NCBI GenBank assembly: GCA_017591395.1
Contig: WEDG01004536.1
Location: forward strand, 23,501 to 87,500
Length of the DNA stretch: 64,000 bases
Direction of reading: 5' to 3'
DNA from: Schistocephalus solidus
Lineage: Eukaryota; Platyhelminthes; Cestoda; Diphyllobothriidea; Diphyllobothriidae
How positions within the stretch are numbered: position 1 is the first letter of the stretch; every line of letters starts with the position of its first letter. Shown here piece after piece: positions 55,690 through 64,000 of the stretch. Made by a program: the position numbers and the translations under genes. A model generated the notes under the pieces. The model saw nothing but the letters and a program-made list of their open reading frames with translations. It made no database searches and had not been told where the DNA came from.

Positions 55690-56220
55690 TAAGACTGGAG
55701 GGCTAAACCAGGTGAGGGTATCCGGCGTTGTTTGTGTCCCCTCATCCTGTATTTCTGCTCCCCTCCCCATCCTATCCCTTCTCCTCACACGCACATCAAA
55801 ATTCTTACGGAGAGAACGTCATACAATCCCGAAGGTGGCCCAGGCTAACTCAGGTGGCTCCTCATAGAAGCAGATCCTTGACGCATAGCGGAGTTCGGAA
55901 GGCATCTGGGATGTCCACACAAAAATGTGTCCCGAAACACTGCTGTGAACTCACGCTGCCTGCAAGTAAACCGTAGCTCGCGGGAGTGGGTTCGCTCGCT
56001 CTGGCGTTCGTTCTGTTTTAGACAAACCGAGGATTAACTGGCCAGAAAGGAGGATGGTTCTAGTCGCTCGAGACATGGAGCGCTATGAGGTCGGCAGTGC
56101 TAGTCTCAGCGAGACCCGCTTCTTTGAACAGGGTCGGCTGGAGGAGGTGGGTGCCGGCTACACCTTCTTCTGACACGGATGCCTTCAGACAGAGCGACGC
56201 GACGCTGAGGTTTACTGGGT
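55690..56220 (+). mobile_element. 3'-truncated zinc-finger LINE: leader and start of endonuclease
   Basis: Leader landmarks 'GGGCTAAACCAGGTGAGGG' and 'TCCGGCGTTG' (55,698-55,735) resemble 10,390-10,425. Endonuclease residues follow around 56,050-56,215, with 'LVARDMERYE' and '[20 protein letters not shown]', split here as 'SLSETRF' and 'LEEVGAGY'. A stop at about 56,172 replaces the following tryptophan-serine. Nothing downstream is retained. Confidence 0.75.
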
Positions 56221-56659
56221 GGTGATGTCTTTTACGGCCACCTAAACAGGACACAGAAATAGGAGCCGCCCCGTCCGCTTAAAATAGATGGCCTTACGGT
56301 TAATTGCAGGAAGGCTAAATACACCCATGCCCTAATGCTAATACTAACTCTAAAATGAAACAAAACTGTCACCTTAATCTAGCCCTACCCTAAACCTAAA
56401 CTCAACAGCTAGCAAGATAAACTTAGCCTATTCATGACCCTTTCCCCAACCTTAACCCTCAACTTACACCAACCCTCACCTGTCTCCTGAACGTAATTTT
56501 CTTGGAATTTGGTGCATCGTAGGTGGTTCCTTTTTTCGTGTCCTGTTTAGGCATCTTTACCGTTTACTCCAAGCAACTCGAAGAAATCCATGTTCACTTG
56601 GGAAAAATGTGACTTGTATTAGTGGCCCAAGCCTGTGTCATAACAACGTACAGTCGCAT
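56221..56659. other. No gene; degenerate CCTAA-rich stretch
   Basis: 56,330-56,480 is rich in irregular 'CCCTA/CCTAAAC' words but without a periodic unit. A 'CCTGTTTAGG' palindromic word occurs at both 56,245 and 56,545 in opposite sense, which may mark the ends of a small element. Confidence 0.4.
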
Positions 56660-57345
56660 GTTGCAAAGATGACACTTCAGAGAGTGAATGACTTGAGATA
56701 TGAGACTTTGAGAAGTAGATGCGACACGAACTTTATTCACCTGACGATTCACCTTCCAGCTCTAAACTAACTTTAGCGACAACATCTGATACGGGTACAT
56801 CATTAACAGGGAATAGCCGCATTTATAGGATGCAGTCGCTATGCTGCTGAATACGTAGGCAAATTAACGGCTCCCCTTCATATGGGATGATTTCTCTCTG
56901 GTGCGCTAATTGTTCAATGACCGTCATGCGTGTAGTTATCCGTTGAAATTTCATCATCTGTGTTAGATGTTAACGTGATTGCTCGGCCACCTGGCTCACC
57001 GGCATTAGCGTTGGAAAATGTGTCCCCCTGCGTGCTCTCCGAGTGACTGGTTGCTTCGTTTAAACAAGACATAATATGGGTTGGGGAGGTCATTGTCATT
57101 GTAAACCATGATTCCAGCAACTCGCGGCTAACGCAATTGTCACCTTTCACGAGAATTGCGGTCTCATCGAACTTGAATGTGCAACCGGGTCTCGCCGAAT
57201 GAGCCGCAACTGGAAAATTTGCCTCGTTTCTTCGCACTGCTGCCAAGTCTTCGAGAATTCGCGTCCGGAGCAGTCTTCCAGTTTCTTCGCCGTAGTTGCT
57301 TCGCCCGCAACTGAACCAGACCCGATAAATAACACCAGATATTTC
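56660..57345 (-). mobile_element. Penelope-like element PLE-4 fragment with open GIY-YIG module
   Basis: Minus strand. From about 57,335 a frame reads 'YRVWFSCGRSNYGEETGRLL' and joins the 110-residue frame at 56,914-57,246 ('NEANFPVAAHSARPGCTFKF', 'NCVSRELLESWF'). The GIY-YIG layout is clear: the aromatic 'YRVWF' block, 'NYGEETGR', and the C-terminal 'ESWF'. The usual YVGETGR is changed by one or two residues. The tail (56,660-56,900) contains 'ATAAATGCGG' in the place where other PLE tails have a TATAAATA-like box. The RT is absent. Confidence 0.78.
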
Positions 57346-57984
57346 TTACTGTTGCAGTGGGTTCTTTGATCTCATTACCCAACGCCTAACTGACTGCCAT
57401 TTTTTCAAGCATCTAGACACCTTTTGAGCAACAAAGTGACATAGACTTCTTATCCTCGAAGTCAGTGAACTTTTATCGACGAGGCATAAATAAACTTTTT
57501 CATCAATGACAGAGATGCATAGAAATTCAAAGATCATACTTTGATTAATTTTAACATACACATTGTTAATATTTCAAGAATAAATGTTTGTTTCTGACAT
57601 CAACCGGTATTTTTCCCAATACCTAATTTAAATCCCGATTTAAATGGTTATTCATCTGTTGAGACTGGTGGTGGTTTGTTTTTACTGTCCTCCGTTGCCC
57701 ACTCAAGCGTCCTGTTCCTCGTAATATAAAAATGACGATAATATTAAAATCTGTACCAAGTTGAAAGAAGACCTCCGAAAAAGGAATTGTTAGATTTCTG
57801 GTAACACCTACATTATTGAAAGGAAATACGTGACAATGTGACTGATAATTTGATTGTGGTAAGTATGTTTTTGATGGTGAAGTGGATAAGAAATTACAAT
57901 GAAAAGCCAGAATGATAGGAATCTCTCCTTATTCGGAGACCTTGTGCTAAGTTCTTGGGATAATAGTCTGAGTATGCGTTGATG
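57346..57984. other. No recognisable feature
   Basis: AT-rich with short frames only. Confidence 0.4.
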
Positions 57985-57988
57985 AACG

Positions 57989-58396
57989 CTCACCGATCGC
58001 TAACGGATCTCACTTGTTCCGCTCTGCCCTGAGGCTCACTCTTGAGCCCCGCCAGCAGCCACACGGTGGCTAGTAATAGAATAGGCAAATGAATATTGCC
58101 GGCAAATACAAGGGAGACTGGACTGACCGTTTCTGGCTTATTAGCCGTCTTTAGCCAGTCATACCCAACCCCCAGTGGTGCAGCGCCCGAGGATCGAACG
58201 CGCCACCCGTTGAGCAGAGGTCAAACACTCTAACCATTGAGGCACACACTCGTTTTCTTGCCAGTTTAGATCATGAATATTGACTTGCATTCATTGATTA
58301 ACGATCACCGATCGCTAACGGAACTCACTCATCCTGTTCTGTCTTGGGGCTCACTCTCGAGCCCCGCCAGGGGCCGCACAGATGCTAGAATCATAG
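57989..58396 (-). repeat. tRNA-derived short element bracketed by direct repeats, copy 2
   Basis: X block at 57,989-58,076 ('TCACCGATCGCTAACGG', 'GAGCCCCGCCAGCAGCC') and again at 58,303-58,396. In between lie the body ('GGGAGACTGGACTGACC', 'TTTCTGGCTTATTAGCCGTC') and a minus-strand tRNA-like head at 58,245-58,180, with A box 'TGCCTCAATGGTTAGAGTG' and B box 'CGTTCGATCCTCGGG'. The same order as at 36,902-37,275. Confidence 0.75.
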
Positions 58397-58682
58397 GCCT
58401 AAGAACATTATCTGCAAATTTAAACGTTAATGGTCGGGCTACATGGCCAGCGTAGGAGAATAGCCTTGCCCTTCATGAGCCTGTGTGCACATCCATCTGG
58501 TGGCTGAATTCAAGTTTGCCAACTTTCCGAAAATTTGATAAAGGCAAGAAGACATGGTCGCTGGAGTAAGCATTGTGTTTGTTGACCTTTCGGATTCAGA
58601 CTCGAACTCTATGCACATCCGGGGCAGTTTTTCGGGCGATAAGCCGCATGCATCAGAAATGGTGACGCATTCAGGCCCGTTG

Positions 58683-58908
58683 TGCCGAGGTGCCTGACTT
58701 TTTTTCTTTTAACTAACTGTTCACCCTTTTTTAAACTGAACTTTTTGTTTTACTGAACGTTAGCCATTTCGCCCCTAAAAATAGCGCGTTGTCTGTAGTG
58801 GACTCTCAGGTCCATTTGATATTCAATTACTATTTCTTGCATAAACCCTGTGTTCTCCTGATGTCCGTGATCTGGAATCGGTTACAGCATTCTTGGATTT
58901 TTCTAAAG
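58683..58908 (+). repeat. 5' LTR
   Basis: Starts 'TGCCGAGGTGCC' and shares with 62,829-63,047 the blocks 'TTTTGTTTTACTGAACGTTA', 'CAATTACTATTTC.TGCA' and 'CCCTGTGTT'. Its right edge is placed by the primer site. Divergence between the LTRs is clearly large. Confidence 0.82.
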
Positions 58909-58925
58909 TGGTGACCCCAACGTAA
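58909..58925 (+). promoter_or_regulatory. Primer binding site, tRNA-Trp type
   Basis: TGGTGACCCCAACGTAA lies directly after the LTR. It differs at two positions from the complement of a eukaryotic tRNA-Trp 3' end (TGGTGACCCCGACGTGA). CsRn1-type elements of flatworms are known to use tRNA-Trp. Confidence 0.75.
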
Positions 58926-59114
58926 TTACCTACGCCTGTATTCTGTTGACTGATATTCACCTCTTGTATATAGTTCCTTTTTCTCCAATCATGCCTCAAA
59001 AATGCCCTCTGTGGATACTAACGATGCCGCGACCTCTCTTAATGGAGTTGTTTGAGGCTCTTTCTCGCACTGTCCTTTCATAAGTGCAGACATTGTTATG
59101 CGACCCACCATTTG

Positions 59115-59460
59115 ATGCTTCATATACTAAGCTTAGGGCCAAGCTTCTCCATCGCACGTCGGTTGCAGATTGCCAGCATTATCACGCACGCCTAAGGTGA
59201 TCGCGAGCCCTGTTTCGGATGCGTTGCAGGCAATGTTAGCTTCGGGATCAGATGATTTAGAGACCTCTAAGCTTGCAGAGATGGCCGAGCTCAAGGCACA
59301 GATTGCCCAATTAACTGTTGCTACTCGGCAGCTGCACCGCTCGACCGGCAACCGTCGTCGTTCCCGTTCTCACCCAAGAACTACAAACCTATTTTAGTAT
59401 CACGGTAATTTTGGTGACAGGGCACAGCGCTGTATCCAACCCCTCCACAGGGAAACTCCT
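59115..59460 (+). pseudogene. gag remnant
   Basis: In shifted frames: 'YTKLRAKLLHRTSVADCQ' (59,120-59,175), a helical block 'LASGSDDLETSKLAEMAELK' (59,236-59,298) and a nucleocapsid relic 'NFGDRAQRC' (59,410-59,437) in which most zinc-knuckle ligands are not in frame. The N-terminal two thirds of a normal gag are missing. Confidence 0.65.
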
Positions 59461-59599
59461 CGACCGGAGAGTAAATACCGCCGAGCTCTCTGCTCTCCGG
59501 TCGCGGTTTTGAAGTCTGCGACAGCAAGAGTGGCGCATGCTTCTTGGTCGAAACTCGGGCTCAAAGCAATGTCATTCCTCCTACCCCCAACGACCGACG

Positions 59600-60845
59600 T
59601 TACTCCAACTTTTGTCTTTTCCTTCAGGGCGTAAATTCTTCCCTAATAGCAATTTTTTGATCCAGATCACTCTCCCTTGGCATGGGCTTCAGGTGACTCT
59701 TCCCTTGGATATTGGTCGTAGCTGAAGTTCCTACCGCTATCTTTGGGGCTGAATTTCTAGCCGCTTTTGAACATCTGGTTAACTGCAGGCAAATACGCCT
59801 TCATGTTCGCGCATCAATGACAAGGGCTTTCACCTCTCCTCCGTTTCCAACCGTCTATCTGTCCTTGACCCAAACCCTGACTGTCCATTACGAAAACTTT
59901 TAGACAAATATCCCCGTCTTATAAAGTCCCACTTCTCTGATTCCTCATTGCCCAGGATATAGTTCATCATTCCAAAACGATTGGTCATCCCGTTTTCTCT
60001 CGCACCCGCCGTCTTGTTCCCACCCGTTTTGCGGCTGCCAAAGCTAAATTTGACCACATGTTTTAACTAGAGCTTATTAGACAGTCTGACAGTCCTTGAG
60101 CAACTCCATTGCTTCCCGGACCACAGACGGATGACTGACAGCCCTACGGCGATTATGTCGCCTTAAAAATCTTCCCATCCCTGACCGCTACCCTGTTCCG
60201 CATCTTCAGGATTTTGCCGGTGTTCTATACGGTAAGTCCTGGTTCGTGCCTTTAACCAAATACCAATAGCCTCGGAGGACGTTTCGAAGACGGCCTTTAA
60301 CACACCCTTCGGCCTCTTCGAGATCCTGTATATGCCTTTCGGACTCCGAAATGCCTCTCAGACATTAGCTAGGTTCACAGCCGAAGTGCTTTGTTGTCCA
60401 CCCACTGGCTACGCCTATATTGACGGCCTCTTAGTGGCCAGCTTCACCACGAAGAAAATTTTGAATATCTTTCAACGGTATTTGATGGCCTTTAAAAATT
60501 TGGGATTATCCTAAACCCGTCCAAGTGTGTCTTTGGTGCGTCTTCTCTCGAGTTTCTTTGACACCTGGTCGACAGCCATGGTATTCATCCTCTCCCTCTG
60601 AAGGTTGTGGCCATCCGTGAATTCCCGCCTACTTCTTCAAAACGTCAGCTGCAACGATTTCTGAGCATGGTTAATTTCTACCACCGGTTCCTTCCTGCCT
60701 GCGCCGACACCATTCCGCCGCTCACAAATCTCGCCTCTGTTCTCAAACGTTCGTTCGAGCTCGCAGCAGGTGCCCTCGCTGCTTTTGATAAGATAAAGGC
60801 TAATCGAGGCGAATGTCCGCATTCCAGGTGTGTTTATAAGTGAAG
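59600..60845 (+). pseudogene. pol: protease end and reverse transcriptase
   Basis: The frame at 59,712-59,903 has 'VPTAIFGAEFLAAF', the C-terminal hydrophobic block of a retropepsin. RT follows in many frames: 'GHPVFSRTRRLVP' near 59,983, a 'DYVALK' block near 60,140, 'MPFGLRNASQTLARF' at 60,332 and 'GYAYIDGLLVAS' near 60,410. The catalytic YIDD has become YIDG. The connection domain is best kept: 'FPPTSSKRQLQRFLSMVNFY' at 60,620-60,680. Stops are common throughout. It breaks off at the PLE duplication at 60,794. Confidence 0.85.
60794..60801. repeat. Left 8-bp target duplication of PLE-2
   Basis: TAAAGGCT, repeated at 62,205-62,212. Joining the two sides brings together pol codons that are contiguous in this family ('DKIK' and then 'ALTDA'). 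Confidence 0.85.
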
Positions 60846-60945
60846 AACAAGAAGTTTGTTCGTTCACCGGAATCATGGCCTTATTCGTCTGAGCTTTCGA
60901 ACTCTTGCTGGAGTCCATCTTCAGCGATAAAACAGCAATATAAAC
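60802..60945 (-). repeat. Inverted copy of PLE-2 tail with hammerhead-like core
   Basis: On the minus strand it reads like the end of the element, with 'CTGAAGA' (60,918-60,924), an arm GGACTC/GAGTTC that pairs over six positions, and 'GAAA' (60,895-60,898). About 95 bases match the 3' tail at 62,100-62,200 and about 50 more extend beyond it. Confidence 0.8.
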
Positions 60946-61029
60946 GAGTACAACTTATTGGGGGTGGGGGGGGGCAATCAAATATCCCTTATGAAGCTAT
61001 TCGCATTTTGTCATAGATCTACTTACGCT

Positions 61030-61500
61030 TTGCCGTGGAAACCTATGAGCAGACCAAGGGAACTCCAAAGGACTCTTCAGTTTCCATTTTAGGGGTCAGA
61101 ATTAGTCCTACAAGAGCTGGAAAAGATCGCTTCCACCCAACAGCAGCCTATCGTTTGGCGCCGTTACGTAGACGACACATTTGTTATCGTGAAGAGGAAC
61201 ATGCTGCACCTAAACTCGATCCTCCCCGAGAATAAGAAATAAAAAGAAAAAAAAGAAAAGAAAAATAAAAAAGAAAAAGAAAGAAAAAGAGCAGCAGCTC
61301 CTCTTACTTGATGTTCTTGTCAGGTGACGTCCCAAGGACGAAATATAAACGGCAGTCTACAGGAAAGCGACGAACGCACGCAGCTTCTTAATTTTTACAG
61401 CAACCACCCGGTGGCTCACAAACGAACCTGTGTGAGAACACTGTTCAAACGCATCCAGACTCCTTGCAGGAACCCGGCGGAAAAATCACGTGAGGCCCGT
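61030..61500 (+). pseudogene. Reverse transcriptase fragment of PLE-2
   Basis: Starts within the palm: 'TYEQTKGTP' at 61,047-61,074 and, in another frame, an intact catalytic 'RYVDDTFVIVKRN' at 61,162-61,200. Then the microsatellite, 'LLDVLV' near 61,307 and the 154-residue frame at 61,324-61,788, which starts with 'NFYSNHPVAHKRTCVRTLFK', a conserved thumb block. Everything before motif B is missing. Confidence 0.85.
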
Positions 61501-62050
61501 TACCTCCGCAACCAGTTTCTGTGGAATGGCTGTCCGAAGGCGTTCATAAGTCGATGTCTACGTGTTCGCCCCTGGTGGACCCAACCAGAACCAACCCCTA
61601 TGGCATGGAATGCGATGCCATACATCAAGGACGTGTCAGAAGCGACCGAGCGAATTGTTGCGGGACTTAGTGTCAGAATTGCACACCGACCCAAAGCTTA
61701 CAGGCACATTAAGGTCATGAGAATCAAAAACAAATTAAATCTTAATGAGCTGTCAGGGGTAGAGTATCGCATCCCGTGCCAAAACTGATCCTCTAACTAC
61801 ACAGGACAGACTGGATGTATGCTTGGATAGCGCATACACGAGCATAAGCTTGCTGTGAGACGTGGGGATGGTTTATCGCAAGTGGCTGCCAACACCTATG
61901 AAACGGGTCACGAGTTTAACTTTGCAGCCACGAAGATAATCGCCCACGCCAGATGCAAGACAAGCCAAGAATCGATTGAAGCCTGGCCCCCAATGAGAAC
62001 TCGGTCAATCGATTTATCGATCTGGCACCGGTATACATGGCTCAGCGTAT
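61500..62050 (+). pseudogene. GIY-YIG endonuclease of PLE-2
   Basis: The connector 'MPYIKDVSEATERI' (61,616-61,657) leads into 'SGVEYRIPC' and, after a stop near 61,787, 'NYTGQTG' and 'RIHEHKLAVRR'. The frame 61,855-62,103 continues with 'VAANTYETGHEFNF' and 'KTSQESIEAWP'. The order and spacing match the PLE GIY-YIG domain, whose conserved glutamate lies in 'ESIEAW'. Stops between frames make it inactive. Confidence 0.85.
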
Positions 62051-62204
62051 TCATCTCCAGATTGACGCCACTGGTATCTGATTGGCCCCTGCCCCCCCTA
62101 TAAATCTTACTCGTTTATGTTGCTGTTTTATCTCTGACGATGGACTTCAGTAAGAGTTCGAATGCTCAGACGAGTAAAGCCATGATTCCGATGAGCGAAC
62201 CAGG

Positions 62205-62212
62205 TAAAGGCT
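62205..62212. repeat. Right 8-bp target duplication of PLE-2
   Basis: Second TAAAGGCT; see 60,794-60,801. Confidence 0.85.
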
Positions 62213-62780
62213 GCCCTGACCGATGCCACTCTCCTGACGCATTCAGTCCCTATGCTCCGATCTCCCTTATGGATGATGCCTCCAACTTTGCGGTCGATAC
62301 AGTTTCTTCAGCAGCACTTTTCAGGTCAAACACAACGCTTAGCTTTCTTCTCAATAAAGTTAACCTCTGCCGAATCGTTCTAAAGCACGTTTAGACGCGA
62401 TCTTCTTGCTGTCATCCTTGCCCTGAAACACTTCCGTTACTTCCTTGAGGGCAGGGACTTCATAATCTTCATGGATTATAAGCCCCTTACCTTTGCCATC
62501 AAGTCAAATTCCAGCAAACCCAACCCCCAGGAGCTTCCCCAACTGGACTTTATCTCGCAGTTCACCTCAGACATTGGCCACATCGACGGGACACGCAATG
62601 AGGTGGCTAACACTCTGTCCAGCCTCCGTCCCGCATACTGCCTCTCTCTCGCCCAGTCCGCACCCTCCAACACTCCAACCACAAGGCCCAACCACTCACC
62701 TGCTACGCACCCTGCATATATTACTCGCAGTGGTCGTCGAGTTCATTTTCTTGACCTTCTAGTTACCCATTTTTTTAGAC
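62205..62780 (+). pseudogene. pol: RNase H and C-terminal end, integrase missing
   Basis: 'APISLMDDASNFAV' (62,250-62,295) and 'DFIIFMDYKPLTFAIKS' (62,457-62,508) are RNase H blocks, the catalytic Asp of 'TDHKPL' reading 'MDYKPL'. 'GHIDGTRNEVANTL' follows. After a proline-threonine-rich stretch it ends in 'YITRSGRRVHFLDLLVTHF' (62,718-62,774), which in this family is the C-terminus of pol after the integrase. No HHCC zinc or DDE core lies between, so about 1 kb was deleted. Confidence 0.8.
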
Positions 62781-62814
62781 TCGTACGTAGCTTTGGCACC
62801 GTTTTTCGCCGCCC

Positions 62815-62828
62815 GGAGGGGATTACTT
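62815..62828 (+). promoter_or_regulatory. Polypurine tract
   Basis: GGAGGGGATTACTT immediately before the 3' LTR; the purine-rich part primes plus-strand DNA in LTR elements. Confidence 0.65.
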
Positions 62829-63047
62829 TGCCGAGGTGCCAGACTATCTTGCCTTCAACTAAATTGTCACAATTTTTAATCGTACCTTTTGTTTTACTGA
62901 ACGTTAACGAATCAACACTAGCTTAAGCGCGTAGCCTGTACTGGACTCTAAGGTCATTTGATAGTCAATTACTATTTCATGCACAAAGCCCTGTGTTATC
63001 CTTATATCCATGGTCTGAAATTGGTAACATCTTACGAATTTGCTACA
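62829..63047 (+). repeat. 3' LTR
   Basis: Begins 'TGCCGAGGTGCC' like the 5' LTR and ends near 'TTGCTACA'. No convincing target duplication was found outside the two LTRs. Confidence 0.8.
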
Positions 63048-63253
63048 CCATCTCCTTTATTGTCGCCAATTTATCCCCTGCAGCAGATAGTCACACCTGC
63101 TATTCGCCACAGGATCGAGACCGCCTCGATCAGGCATGATGATAGCTGTGACAAGTGCAGGTATAAATACGACTAAAAACCACTAAAAGACAACCACATC
63201 ACCGACATATCGGTTCTAACTCCTTTTAAAGCCAGCTAACACAATAACCGAGG

Positions 63254-63544
63254 ATGGGCCTGTGTACTTCGATAAGCGAAGACGGTTTGCAGGAAATTTT
63301 GTTGTCACTTGAATCCTCATATTATATGAAGTATTTCAAGCAAAGGAAATGTGGCGCGCCGGAAAACGGAGGAACCAAAGAAAGGAAAACTGCACAATGT
63401 TTAGATGTTTCTTGGGACCCATGTTGTTCAGAATTTGAATCGCTTGTTTTTCGTGAAATGCACTCTTTGGCAGATCTCTCGGCAAGCCACCAGAGTAAGA
63501 GTCAGCCACCAGCCCTAGCACCTAGCGCTAGGCCCCCGGAATAG
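63254..63544 (+). CDS. Short open frame, unknown and doubtful
   Basis: A 96-codon frame outside any repeat I could identify. The first half is mixed helical and charged, the last 20 residues are Pro/Ala/Ser-rich. I recognise no domain, no signal peptide and no splice partner. It may be chance. The downstream region to 64,000 has no other candidate. Confidence 0.15.
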   Translation: MGLCTSISEDGLQEILLSLESSYYMKYFKQRKCGAPENGGTKERKTAQCLDVSWDPCCSEFESLVFREMHSLADLSASHQSKSQPPALAPSARPPE

Positions 63545-64000
63545 ATGGGAGCGGGTCCCCATTCCTGTTTCGTGTCGATTTCTCGACCTAAAAATTAAAA
63601 GATCGTGCAAAATTGTTCTAATGCTTGTGTCCGAGGTTTACAGACTACCTGTTGTTTCATTTTTGTTTGGCTAGTATGTTTCAGCAAAACCTTTCTGGCC
63701 CCCACCCCTCAAAATGACCGCGAGCTTTAAATGTTTTACTAGGCAGCTCATGTCACGAGATTGCAGATCGAACAGTTACCCCTTTTTATATTATTAGAAA
63801 GGTCACACTTTTGCTTCTTAAAGCTGCTTTCTTTGCGTTGTTGCAGCAGTTATACACTCTTGTTGAGCGGAGTCATGTCATGTGTAGCCCGCGTAGACAA
63901 TCTTTAAAGGGCCCAATATCGGCGTCAGCTGATTGAGCGGCTTAGCCAATCAACTGGGGCCTTTGAGGCCAACTGTGGGCAGTCCATCTCTACGGCACTC
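63545..64000. other. No recognisable feature
   Basis: No frame above 60 codons and no repeat partner in the window. Confidence 0.4.

Larger units (their letters stand above)
60802..62204 (+). mobile_element. Penelope-like element PLE-2, inserted in the gypsy pol
   Basis: A 1.40-kb insertion with an inverted copy of its own 3' tail at the 5' end (60,802-60,945), then a 5'-truncated RT, a GIY-YIG domain and the 3' tail (62,000-62,204). The boundaries are fixed by the 8-bp duplication. A poly-purine AAAAG-like run at 61,230-61,292 interrupts the RT. Inactive because of truncation, but younger than its host. Confidence 0.88.
58683..63047 (+). mobile_element. Degenerate Ty3/gypsy LTR retrotransposon, CsRn1-like
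   Basis: Two diverged LTRs, a tRNA-Trp-like primer site, gag and pol remnants and a polypurine tract in the right order. Coding regions are full of stops. The integrase is missing, and a 1.4-kb PLE sits between RT and RNase H. The CsRn1-like assignment rests on the primer type and on pol motifs; it is family knowledge. Confidence 0.85.

Noticed and set aside
56330..56480. CCCTAA-rich stretch resembling interstitial telomere repeats
   Set aside because: No regular TTAGGG/CCCTAA periodicity; the words are scattered and irregular.
1..64000. CRISPR arrays, bacterial operons, ribosome binding sites, rRNA
   Set aside because: Nothing of the kind was seen; retroelement content and composition are those of an animal genome.

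Overview
This is a eukaryotic, gene-poor and repeat-dense window. No single-copy cellular gene could be supported anywhere in it. Nearly every coding signal is a broken retroelement. The repertoire points to a parasitic flatworm, most likely a diphyllobothriidean tapeworm (Spirometra/Dibothriocephalus/Schistocephalus type): RTE-like LINEs with C-terminal C2H2 zinc fingers, Penelope-like elements (PLEs) with GIY-YIG endonucleases, a CR1-like LINE, and a Ty3/gypsy element with a tRNA-Trp-type primer site, as in CsRn1 of flukes. The organism call is inference from element families, not from a cellular gene.

Layout. 1-6.6 kb holds decayed dispersed repeats and no gene. 6.64-16.55 kb is the best-resolved structure: an old minus-strand zinc-finger LINE (5' part 15,609-16,545; rest 6,640-10,196) is split by a nearly full-length plus-strand copy of the same family (10,209-15,596). 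The insertion is bracketed by a perfect 12-bp duplication (10,197-10,208 and 15,597-15,608). 16.6-18.7 kb has two copies of a noncoding repeat. 18.7-21.05 kb has two truncated minus-strand LINE copies head to tail. 21.5-24.2 kb is a PLE carrying a short antisense PLE tail flanked by a 34-bp direct repeat. 24.2-27.3 kb is a CR1-like LINE (ORF1, endonuclease, RT).

28.4-30.9 kb contains two very long polypurine GGA/GAA microsatellites. 31-41 kb is a mosaic of LINE fragments, solo PLE tails and tRNA-derived short elements. 42-47 kb holds a diverged direct duplication of about 1.3 kb of AT-rich DNA. 50.6-54.5 kb has microsatellites, a third PLE and another RT remnant. 55.7-58.4 kb has a LINE 5' fragment, a fourth PLE and a tRNA-derived element bracketed by direct repeats. 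58.68-63.05 kb is a degenerate gypsy/CsRn1-like LTR element split by a 1.4-kb PLE with an 8-bp duplication. The last kilobase has only one short uncertain ORF.

The window records repeated retroelement colonisation in nested layers, followed by decay through stops, frameshifts and deletions. No element in it appears capable of autonomous movement. All coordinates of repeat edges are by eye and may be off by tens of bases unless a duplication fixes them.
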